NCBI GenBank assembly: GCA_020444045.1 | Contig: JAHLLS010000001.1 | Span: forward strand, 186,001 to 250,000 | DNA: 64,000 nt | DNA from: Deltaproteobacteria bacterium | Lineage (GTDB): Bacteria; Desulfobacterota; Desulfobacteria; Desulfobacterales; UBA5852 | Direction of reading: 5' to 3' | Shown: positions 10,021-17,155 of the stretch, piece after piece | Numbering within the stretch: position 1 is the first letter of the stretch | Layout: every line of letters starts with the position of its first letter | The notes under the pieces: model-generated | Databases searched by the model: none | Told to the model about the DNA's origin: nothing | The model's input: the letters and a program-made list of their open reading frames with translations, nothing else | Made by a program: the position numbers and the translations under genes

Positions 10021-11250
10021 TCAAAAGAGTTCCACCGCCACCGCATCGCCTTTGTCGAGCCCTTCGACCGGTGCCGCAATGCGAACCAGGCCATCCGCCT
10101 TGACCATCGTGTGGATCAGGCCGGATTTCCCCAGCACGGGTTCGGCATAAAGCATGCCATCGCGAGGCACGACACGGACCCGCACAAAATCAACCCGTCC
10201 CTGGGCGGACGGGAGGTTGCGGGTCAGCCGGCAGGGTATCGTAAATACCCGTCGGAATCGATCGTCAAGACCGCCGAGATGTGCGATAAAGGGCTGCACC
10301 AGCACATGGAACACCACCATGGCGGACGTCACATGACCGGGAATGCCCCACATGGGTTTGGTGCCGGACCGGGCCAGGATGGTCGGTTTCCCCGGGCTGA
10401 TGGATACCCCGTGAACCATGATGTGGGCATCCTCCTGGGCTTCAAAGGCTTCGATGGTAAAATCCCGCATTCCCACCGAACTGCCGCCGGATACGAGGAC
10501 CATATCATTTTCCGCCAAGGCGCGTGTGCAGGTGGTTTTCAGAAGGGCCAGGCTGTCCTGCACAATACCGTAAACCCTGGGTTGGCCCCCGGCTGCGATC
10601 GTCATGGCGGACAGGGTCGTTGAATTCACATCCCGGATCTGCCCGGGACCCGGCACGGCCGTCACGGGCACCACTTCATCACCGGTGGAAATGATACCGA
10701 TCCGGGGCTTGCGAAAGACACGCACCGTTTCGCAGCCCAAGGCGGCCAGCAGGCCGGCTTCCTGTGGGCGCACCGGTTGACCGCCGGCCAGCAGGGCATT
10801 CCCGCGCGCAATATCTTCTCCCTGCGCCACGACGTGCTGCCCCGGGGCAACGCTCTTGTAGATTTCGATGGTGGTGTCATCAAGAACCTCGGTATGCTCG
10901 ATCATGATGACGGCATCCGCCCCAGGAGGCAGCATACCTCCAGTCGCGATGCGCACGGCCTCCCCCGGGCCCACGTGTAAATCCGGTTTTTCTCCCATGG
11001 CCACCGACCCCACCACGGTCAAATAGCCGGGGTTGCTCTCGGTGGCACCAAAGGTGGTGGCCCCCTGCAAGGCATAGCCGTCCATGGTGGAGCGGGCAAA
11101 TCCCGGGATATCCAGGTCGGCAAGGACCGCTTCCGATAGAATGCGTCCGACGGTGGACGCCAGCGGTAGCGTTTCCTGATCCACCACCGGAAATACACCC
11201 CGTCGGTCCCAGACATCCTCGATATCAACCACTTTGAAGAAATTTTTCAT
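10021..11250 (-). CDS. moeA: Molybdopterin molybdenumtransferase MoeA
   Basis: A 409-residue stand-alone MoeA that inserts the metal into adenylylated molybdopterin. Family segments are IPGFARSTMDGYALQ, IATGGMLPPGADAVIMIEHT, IGIISTGDEVVPV (GTP/MPT-binding-like MogA fold), LVSGGSSVGMRDFTIEA and MWGIPGHVTSAMVVFHVLV. GAGGTG precedes the ATG. It is the first gene of a two-gene moeA unit whose second member carries an extra binding domain. Two MoeA paralogues are frequent where both molybdenum and tungsten enzymes are made, and a tungsten-type AOR occurs at 55143; the division of labour is inference. Confidence 0.94.
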   Translation of the reverse strand: MKNFFKVVDIEDVWDRRGVFPVVDQETLPLASTVGRILSEAVLADLDIPGFARSTMDGYALQGATTFGATESNPGYLTVVGSVAMGEKPDLHVGPGEAVRIATGGMLPPGADAVIMIEHTEVLDDTTIEIYKSVAPGQHVVAQGEDIARGNALLAGGQPVRPQEAGLLAALGCETVRVFRKPRIGIISTGDEVVPVTAVPGPGQIRDVNSTTLSAMTIAAGGQPRVYGIVQDSLALLKTTCTRALAENDMVLVSGGSSVGMRDFTIEAFEAQEDAHIMVHGVSISPGKPTILARSGTKPMWGIPGHVTSAMVVFHVLVQPFIAHLGGLDDRFRRVFTIPCRLTRNLPSAQGRVDFVRVRVVPRDGMLYAEPVLGKSGLIHTMVKADGLVRIAAPVEGLDKGDAVAVELF

Positions 11251-11686
11251 AGCACCTCAACCCACTATCGTATGCACGGCTGCGCCCTATTGCCGCTGCG
11301 CCTTCCTGCCCGGGCATCGAAGTTTTACGCGCGGTTCAAGACGGTTTCGAACGCCTTTCGGTAAAAACACTCGCGCCCTAAGTATCCTGTATGGCTTGCA
11401 TTTGTCAGCAACCCGCCCTAAATTGGGTTTATCCATCGAACGTTGCGAAAAATCAATAGGTTTGGCGCGGCGGGGTCGGGGATCAAGCAATGCGTCACCG
11501 ACAAACCGCGGCAACCCCGCTTCGGACTGGAAAGCAAGGCAGCGGCATGCGGCGGCGCGCTCGACGGGATAGACAATCAGGACAACGGCTTTCCGATGAT
11601 TCGGCAGGCCGTGCGCACTATGGTGAATGACCGATAACCAAGGGTTTTTCAATGGACACCATCCGTAAGGCGGCTCGTGCAATTGC
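11251..11686. other. Intergenic region without a supported gene
   Basis: This gap separates the divergent moeA and helicase genes. An open frame on the minus strand (11287-11739) and short ones on the plus strand lack ribosome-binding sites and family-like sequence. No tRNA, repeat or terminator was recognised. Confidence 0.5.
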
Positions 11687-11714
11687 TTGCATATTCTTGA
11701 AAAGAGGGTATAAT
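11687..11714 (+). promoter_or_regulatory. Sigma-70-type promoter for the DEAD-box helicase
   Basis: TTGCAT (11687-11692) and a perfect TATAAT (11709-11714) are 16 bases apart. Transcription would begin near 11721, which rules out the in-frame ATG at 11652 and supports the start at 11775, leaving a leader of about 55 bases. Confidence 0.65.
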
Positions 11715-11774
11715 CCCCTAAATTCAGATGAAAAATCAATCGTGGGCGAAAGCCCCGCAGCCAATGAGGACATT

Positions 11775-13451
11775 ATGACCGAAACACCCGACGCGCCGAT
11801 GCCATCGGAACGCGCCGACAAGCCCACGTTTCTGACCAAAACAACCTTTGACAGTTTCGATCTGCCGGAGAGCCTGCTGGCCGGTCTCAAGGACGCACAG
11901 TTCGATCGCTGCACCCCCATTCAGGCCCAAGTCCTGCCGGCAGCCCTCGAGGGGAAAGATATCGCCGGGCAGGCGCAGACCGGTACGGGTAAAACTGGCG
12001 CGTTTCTGGTCACGATTTTCACCCGTCTGCTCAAACTGACCGATCGCCAACCCGGCATCCCTTCGGCCCTGATTGTAGCGCCCACACGGGAACTCGCCTT
12101 TCAGATTCATGAAGAAGCGCTATTGCTGGGGGCCCATACCGGTCTCAGCTGTGTGCAAATCGTCGGCGGCGTGGATTATCAAAAACAAGCCGGCATTCTA
12201 AAAAAAGGCGTGGACATCGTTATTTGCACGCCCGGCCGCATCATCGACTATTTTAAACAGGGCATTTTCAAAACCACCGGCATCAAAATCGTGGTCATTG
12301 ACGAGGCCGACCGTCTGCTCGACCTGGGTTTCGCCAAAGACATGCAGTTTATCCTGCGCAAACTCCCGCATTACGACAAACGCCAATCCATGCTGTTTTC
12401 CGCTACCCTTTCCCACCGGGTTCTGGAATTGACCTATGAGTACATGAACCTGCCGGAATTCATCTCGGTCACGCCCGAAGAAATAACGGTCGAGCGCATC
12501 GATCAGTCGTTGATCCATGTCGGGTTGGAGAGCAAACTGTCCTTGCTGTTGGGCCTTCTCCAACGGGAGGACTGGCACCGTGTGCTGGTCTTTGCCAATA
12601 CCAAGTCCGGCGTGGAATGGCTGGCGGAAAAGCTGAAAGGCAACGGCTTCCCGGCCGAAGGTATCACCGGCGATCTGCCCCAGCCCAAACGCTTTAAACT
12701 GATGGAACAGTTCAAAAACGACCAACTCAAAATTCTGGTTGCCACCGACGTGGCCTCGCGCGGCATCCACGTCGAAGACATCTCGCATGTTTTCAATTAC
12801 GACCTGCCCCAGGACTCCGAGAGCTATGTGCACCGGATCGGACGCACCGCCCGGGCCGGCAAAACCGGCAAAGCCATTTCCCTGGCCTGCGAAAACTATG
12901 TCTTCCATCTCGAGCCGCTGGAGGAAATGCTGGGGTATAAACTGCCGGTTGTCTGGCCCGAAGATGACTGGTTGGCCAAAGACAAAGCTGGACCGGTTAA
13001 ATCATCCCGTCGATCAAGACCCAAACAACCCGCCCGCAAGCCAGCGCATCCCCGCAATAACAAATCCACGGAGCGCGGCCCACGTGCTGTTCAGGCAGCT
13101 GGGCGCGGGCCACGCCAGACAGCGGCCAGCCGTCAGCTTGAAAAAATTAAAAATCGGCCGCCCAATTATTTCCCGGGGTCCTTTTTCGGGTTTGCACCGA
13201 GCAAAGACATGCTGGCGGTCGCTGACGACCAGGAAACGCCCGCCGCGGATACGACCGCGGATATAAACACGGAAACGGCCGCACCGGCCAAAAAGAGCCG
13301 GCGCCGTTGGCGGCGCAAGAAAAAAAGTTCTGCCCACAAAGCAGGAACGGCGGACTCGAATGCAGGGGCCACGCCCTCGGGAGACAAGCCCGCGTCGGAA
13401 ACAGCGGCGAAAGCACCTCGGAATAAAACGGCGACTCAAGCCGCTGAATAG
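11775..13451 (+). CDS. DEAD-box RNA helicase with basic C-terminal tail
   Basis: A 558-residue ATP-dependent RNA helicase. Motifs in order are the Q motif (RCTPIQAQVL), Walker A (AQTGTGKTGAF), APTRELAFQ, VIDEADRLLD, FSATLSHR, LVATDVASRGIHVEDI and HRIGRTARAG. From about residue 400 the protein becomes a low-complexity tail rich in Lys, Arg, Ala and Pro, ending with KKSRRRWRRKKK and an alanine-rich stretch, as in RhlB/RhlE/CsdA-type helicases that use the tail to bind RNA or ribosomes. The start is set at 11775 (GAGGA nearby, downstream of a good promoter). Ribosome assembly or mRNA decay in the cold is the usual role; the subfamily is not certain. Confidence 0.93.
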   Translation: MTETPDAPMPSERADKPTFLTKTTFDSFDLPESLLAGLKDAQFDRCTPIQAQVLPAALEGKDIAGQAQTGTGKTGAFLVTIFTRLLKLTDRQPGIPSALIVAPTRELAFQIHEEALLLGAHTGLSCVQIVGGVDYQKQAGILKKGVDIVICTPGRIIDYFKQGIFKTTGIKIVVIDEADRLLDLGFAKDMQFILRKLPHYDKRQSMLFSATLSHRVLELTYEYMNLPEFISVTPEEITVERIDQSLIHVGLESKLSLLLGLLQREDWHRVLVFANTKSGVEWLAEKLKGNGFPAEGITGDLPQPKRFKLMEQFKNDQLKILVATDVASRGIHVEDISHVFNYDLPQDSESYVHRIGRTARAGKTGKAISLACENYVFHLEPLEEMLGYKLPVVWPEDDWLAKDKAGPVKSSRRSRPKQPARKPAHPRNNKSTERGPRAVQAAGRGPRQTAASRQLEKIKNRPPNYFPGSFFGFAPSKDMLAVADDQETPAADTTADINTETAAPAKKSRRRWRRKKKSSAHKAGTADSNAGATPSGDKPASETAAKAPRNKTATQAAE

Positions 13452-13578
13452 AGGGAAACGCCAATCTGTTTAACGGTGCGGTCATGATCCAAAGCCCATG
13501 CTCGGCAACCGCCCCGCCTGACCCACTCATTGGTCAACAACCCTTGATCTTTCCCCGGCACTTACTAGAGTTTGCATC

Positions 13579-14340
13579 ATGGGGCATGTTTTCGATTTCA
13601 ATGATGCGAAAGACTATCAACGGTGGCTGAACAGCCCGAACCGCCATTTTGCGGCCGAGCTCGAAAGCCGTCTGATGTTCGACATGCTCAACCCCCTCCC
13701 CGGCGAAACCCTGTTGGATATCGGCTGCGGCAGCGGCGCGAGTCTGAAGCCTTTTCTCGATTTCGGCCTGCAGGTGACCGGTATCGATCCATCCCCCTAC
13801 ATGCTGGATATGGCCATTGGCCAGATCAAAGACCGGGTCGACTTCTATCGCGAATTTGCCGAAGACCTCCCCTTCGGCGACAATTCGTTCAATTATGCCA
13901 TCCTTATCACCACCCTCGAGTTTGTTGAGGACCCACTCAAAGCGATCGAGGAAGCCTGCCGGGTTGCGAAAGACCGGGTCTTCTTAGGTGTTTTGAACCG
14001 ATATGCCCTCAAAGGCATACAGCGGCGCGTGAAAGGGATGTTTTCCCCGACCATTTTTAACAAAGCACGCTTTTTCAGTGTCTGGGAAATCAAGCAGATG
14101 TTTGTTACCCATCTGGGTGAGACCCCCATGTCCTGGCGAACCGTGTGCCAGCTGCCGGCCACACCCAATGGCCTGCTCTCACGCCTGGAGCGCTCGCGGC
14201 TCATCCAGCGATGTCCGTTCGGCACCTTTGCCGGGGTCGTGGTTTCGCTGGTGCCGCGGTTCCGCACCCGGCCCTTGACCCTGCGCTACGAGGCCAAGAA
14301 AACCACCCACCCCCTGCCGAGCCTGCCGCTTTGGCGCTAA
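13579..14340 (+). CDS. Class I SAM-dependent methyltransferase
   Basis: A 253-residue methyltransferase. Motif I is LLDIGCGSGASLKPFLDFG, followed by VTGIDPSPYMLDMA (acidic residue binding the ribose) and the post-I region AEDLPFGDNSFNYAILITTLEFVEDP, typical of Methyltransf_11 proteins. The C-terminal half (KGMFSPTIFNKARFFSVWEI) resembles UbiE/BioC-like enzymes in which the substrate domain is variable, so no substrate is proposed. It lies 21 bases before the radical SAM gene, so the two probably form an operon. Confidence 0.88.
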   Translation: MGHVFDFNDAKDYQRWLNSPNRHFAAELESRLMFDMLNPLPGETLLDIGCGSGASLKPFLDFGLQVTGIDPSPYMLDMAIGQIKDRVDFYREFAEDLPFGDNSFNYAILITTLEFVEDPLKAIEEACRVAKDRVFLGVLNRYALKGIQRRVKGMFSPTIFNKARFFSVWEIKQMFVTHLGETPMSWRTVCQLPATPNGLLSRLERSRLIQRCPFGTFAGVVVSLVPRFRTRPLTLRYEAKKTTHPLPSLPLWR

Positions 14341-14361
14341 TATCGATAAGGATCGAAAACC

Positions 14362-15372
14362 ATGGAAGCCCTGCTATATCGCCCCCTCGAAAATAGGGCT
14401 GTTCGCTGTGAATTATGCGCCCATCGATGCAAAATTTTGCCCGGCCAACGGGGTATCTGTCGGGTGCGTGAAAATCGCGACGGCCAGCTGGTATCACTGG
14501 TCTATGGCCAGCTGATCGCCCAGCATGTGGATCCCATTGAAAAAAAACCTCTCTTTCACCTGCTGCCGGACAGCCGCGCCTACTCGATCGCTACCGTGGG
14601 ATGCAACTTCAGCTGTCGCTTCTGCCAGAATGCGGATATTGCCCAAATGCCCTCGGACCACCAGGGCGCCATCGTTGGCCGTCCGGTCACACCGGAAGCC
14701 GTTGTGGCCGACGCCCGCGCCAAGGCCTGTGCAAGCATTGCCTATACCTATACCGAACCGACTGTTTTTTTTGAATTTGCCCTGGATGTTGCCCGCCAGG
14801 CCCATACCGCCGGCCTGCGCAATATCTTCGTCACCAACGGCTATATGAGCGCGAAAGCGCTGGATATGATCCTGCCCGTCCTGGATGCGGCCAATGTCGA
14901 CTTGAAATCGTTTTCTGAAGCGTTCTATCGCGACGTCTGCGGGGCCCGGCTGGCGCCGGTCAAAGATACCCTCATCCGAATGAAAAGGGGGGGCATTCTG
15001 GTGGAGGTGACGACCCTTCTGATTCCCGGCCTCAACGATTCACCGGAGGAGCTGCAAGCAATCGCCGACTTCCTGGCGAAAGACCTGGGGCCGGAAACCC
15101 CCTGGCATATCAGCCGCTTTCACCCGACCCACCGCATGATGGATCGAACCGCCACCCCGGTAAAAACCCTGGCCATGGCCCGTGACATCGGCATGGCGGC
15201 CGGGCTTCGCTATGTCTACATGGGCAACGTACCGGACAGCGGTGGTGAAAACACGCTGTGTCCCGATTGCGGCAACATCGTCATCAACCGCTTCCAGTAC
15301 CGCAGCCGGACCAACCTCATCGACGGCAATCACTGCGCTTACTGCAACCAGGTCATCGACGGTCTTTTTTAG
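14362..15372 (+). CDS. amrS: Radical SAM enzyme, AmmeMemoRadiSam system (AmrS)
   Basis: A 336-residue radical SAM protein. The cluster motif CNFSCRFCQN is preceded by two family cysteine motifs (CELCAHRCKILPGQRGIC) characteristic of the AmrS/PFL-activase-like group. Later segments THRMMDRTATPV, YMGNVPDSGGENTLCPDCG and a C-terminal zinc-type CAYC complete the family length. AAGGA precedes the ATG by 9 bases. Its usual partners AmrA (AMMECR1) and AmrB (Memo) are not in the window; the neighbour is a methyltransferase. The reaction of the system is not established. It ends 16 bases from the convergent MFS gene. Confidence 0.9.
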   Translation: MEALLYRPLENRAVRCELCAHRCKILPGQRGICRVRENRDGQLVSLVYGQLIAQHVDPIEKKPLFHLLPDSRAYSIATVGCNFSCRFCQNADIAQMPSDHQGAIVGRPVTPEAVVADARAKACASIAYTYTEPTVFFEFALDVARQAHTAGLRNIFVTNGYMSAKALDMILPVLDAANVDLKSFSEAFYRDVCGARLAPVKDTLIRMKRGGILVEVTTLLIPGLNDSPEELQAIADFLAKDLGPETPWHISRFHPTHRMMDRTATPVKTLAMARDIGMAAGLRYVYMGNVPDSGGENTLCPDCGNIVINRFQYRSRTNLIDGNHCAYCNQVIDGLF

Positions 15373-15388
15373 TGGAAAGCAACGATGG

Positions 15389-16537
15389 TCACGCCCTTGC
15401 CGGCACCCGAATGAACTGCACGGCAAGCAGGGACATCAACGCCAGGAAAACCCCGCCTAAAAAGGGAATCCGATAGTCCACCATCCAGAGCAAACCACCG
15501 ACCGCTGGCAGCACCACGGCCGCAATATGGTTGATGGTAAACCCGACGGCCATGCTGGGGGCAATATCGCGGGGATCGGCGACCTTCTGAAAATAGGTTC
15601 GAATAGCGATGGCAAAATTAAAAAAGATATGATCCAGGATGTACAGCACGGCCACCATCCATTTGGCCTGCACCAGGGCGTACGCCAGAAATATGAGGAC
15701 CATGCTGCCGTATCCGAGGGACAGGACGCGGCGCTCCCCGAACCTGACAATGGACTTGCCGACCAGCGGGCTCAGATAGAAGTTGACGCCGTTATTGACA
15801 ACGAACAGCAATGTGATCTCCTGAACGGTAAATCCAAACCGTTTGACCATCAGGAAAACGGCAAAGGCGATAAAGATCTGTCGGCGGGCGCCGGCCAGAA
15901 AAGTCAACAGGTAAAACAGTCCATACCCCCGTCGCAGGATCATTCGTTTGCGCTGTTCCGGCAAGTTTTCTCGGACCGGATTCTGGGCAAACCCCCAGAG
16001 CCCCATTCCGCAGAGCACGATCCCCATTACGAGGTACATGGCCGCATACGATAACACAGAAGCCATTCCGTATATGGCCAGCCCGACCACAATATTGGTG
16101 GCCGCCGCATAGCTGCGCTGGCGCCCAAAAACGATTGGCGCTGTCGCCTGGTCAAAATACTGGAGGGTCAAGGATTGGTTGGTGGTTTCGTAATAGTGAA
16201 AACCAAAGCTCATGATGAGAGTCGTCACCACCAGCCCTGCCATGCTCGGCATCAGGCCCGTGAGCCCCACCCCCACCGCCAGGCAAAGGATCGATAGGGC
16301 GGACAGGCGATGTTCACGCATCACCAGCAGCACATACACGACCAGCAGGACCAAGAAACCCGGAATCTCTCTCACGGACTGGATGATACCCACCTGATGG
16401 CCGTCAAGTCCTGCGACTTCCACCGCAAAATTATTGAACAATGTTCGCCAGCCTTGCAAACCGATAGCGGACGCCACGGTCAAAACCAGCAGATAGCGAT
16501 ACATACGGTCTTTACGAACAGCCCCGTTCATGGACAT
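15389..16537 (-). CDS. Major facilitator superfamily transporter
   Basis: A 382-residue integral membrane protein with about eleven or twelve hydrophobic segments in two halves separated by a basic loop (REQ-type region NPVRENLPEQRKRMILRRGYG). Features resembling MFS permeases include GWRTLFNNFAVEVAGLDGHQVGIIQSVREIPG near the N-terminus and GERRVLSLGYG in the second half. Substrate is unknown. The start could be the ATG at 16537 or the one at 16531. It is divergent from the sigma-54 region and from the flavoenzyme gene, and shared control is possible. Confidence 0.82.
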   Translation of the reverse strand: MSMNGAVRKDRMYRYLLVLTVASAIGLQGWRTLFNNFAVEVAGLDGHQVGIIQSVREIPGFLVLLVVYVLLVMREHRLSALSILCLAVGVGLTGLMPSMAGLVVTTLIMSFGFHYYETTNQSLTLQYFDQATAPIVFGRQRSYAAATNIVVGLAIYGMASVLSYAAMYLVMGIVLCGMGLWGFAQNPVRENLPEQRKRMILRRGYGLFYLLTFLAGARRQIFIAFAVFLMVKRFGFTVQEITLLFVVNNGVNFYLSPLVGKSIVRFGERRVLSLGYGSMVLIFLAYALVQAKWMVAVLYILDHIFFNFAIAIRTYFQKVADPRDIAPSMAVGFTINHIAAVVLPAVGGLLWMVDYRIPFLGGVFLALMSLLAVQFIRVPARA

Positions 16538-16650
16538 CCATTATGATGGCGTTAACGTCGAGAATGATGCGACAATCCATATTGCCATACAAATAACTTC
16601 TCTATAATTTCAGATCTTTATAACCTCTATCATCATATCTCGACCAGTGG

Positions 16651-16666
16651 GTTCAAAATTTTGAAC
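16651..16666. promoter_or_regulatory. 16-bp perfect palindrome, possible enhancer site
   Basis: GTTCAAAATTTTGAAC is a perfect palindrome about 220-235 bases before the start point predicted from the sigma-54 promoter. A degenerate second copy (GGGTTCAGG, then AAAATTTTTGAA) is at 16721-16743, about 155 bases before it. Spacing suits binding sites of a sigma-54 activator. Confidence 0.4.
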
Positions 16667-16861
16667 TTTACCGGCTATTTGAATTTTATAATAGTTTCAA
16701 TTGGTTAAGAATTTCTGTGTGGGTTCAGGTTAAAATTTTTGAATTTTTAGGGGCCATTGGCGCTAAGCCGGCCATCAAATATGATGATCAAAAAACGCAA
16801 TAGGTTATTATCAACTTGAATTTATTACGAATAAATAAATTCATAAACTTATAAGAAAAAC

Positions 16862-16877
16862 TGGCATGCCGTTTGCT
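16862..16877 (+). promoter_or_regulatory. Sigma-54 (-24/-12) promoter
   Basis: TGGCATGCCGTTTGCT matches the consensus TGGCAYR-N4-TTGCW at every fixed position, with GG (16863-16864) and GC (16875-16876) exactly 10 bases apart. The predicted start point is near 16888. Confidence 0.7.
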
Positions 16878-16887
16878 TATCCCTAAT

Positions 16888-16961
16888 ACCAACCTAACCT
16901 AACCTTCTGTATAAGTTTTCCTCCTTAACGGTTATTCGCATGTCGAATAACCGTTTTTTTT
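16888..16961 (+). ncRNA. Candidate small RNA of about 73 nt with anti-Shine-Dalgarno sequence
   Basis: The span runs from the start point predicted from the sigma-54 promoter to the end of a strong intrinsic terminator. There is no room for a useful reading frame. The unpaired 5' part has the repeated unit CCTAA (ACCAACCTAACCTAACC) and then TTTTCCTCCTTAA at 16916-16928, whose CCTCCTTA equals the 3' end of 16S rRNA. Such a loop could pair with the ribosome-binding sites of mRNAs. Alternatively it is an attenuated leader of the flavoenzyme gene at 17156, whose site GGGGAGG could pair with it. Both readings are inference; promoter and terminator are seen. Confidence 0.5.
16928..16961 (+). terminator. 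Strong intrinsic terminator
   Basis: A perfect 11-bp stem (ACGGTTATTCG / CGAATAACCGT) with a CATGT loop runs into eight T residues (16954-16961). No gene on the plus strand ends upstream, which is why a short RNA is proposed. Confidence 0.85.
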
Positions 16962-17068
16962 GGGGCGGCGGCATAGGCCAACACGCCATCGATACCACGT
17001 TGCCCTGAGGCATGGAAGCCCAAACCACAGCGCACCCCCTTGAGCCATATAAAGGTTGCGGTTTCAGC

Positions 17069-17090
17069 GACTTAAGCATATGCTTAAGTC
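17069..17090. promoter_or_regulatory. 22-bp perfect palindrome upstream of the flavoenzyme gene
   Basis: The half site GACTTAAGCAT is followed immediately by its exact reverse complement. It ends 65 bases before the ATG at 17156, a position suited to an operator. No matching copy was found elsewhere in the window. Confidence 0.5.
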
Positions 17091-17155
17091 CGTTGTCGTG
17101 AAACGTGCCACTGCGGCGCGACTGGGCCATCGCAAAAATACAAGGGGAGGAATCG

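Noticed and set aside
11287..11739. 150-codon minus-strand frame between moeA and the helicase gene
   Set aside because: It runs antisense through the helicase promoter and has no start signal or family resemblance.
11652..11774. In-frame N-terminal extension of the DEAD-box helicase
   Set aside because: A TATAAT box lies inside it, so the transcript should begin after it; the ATG at 11775 is used.
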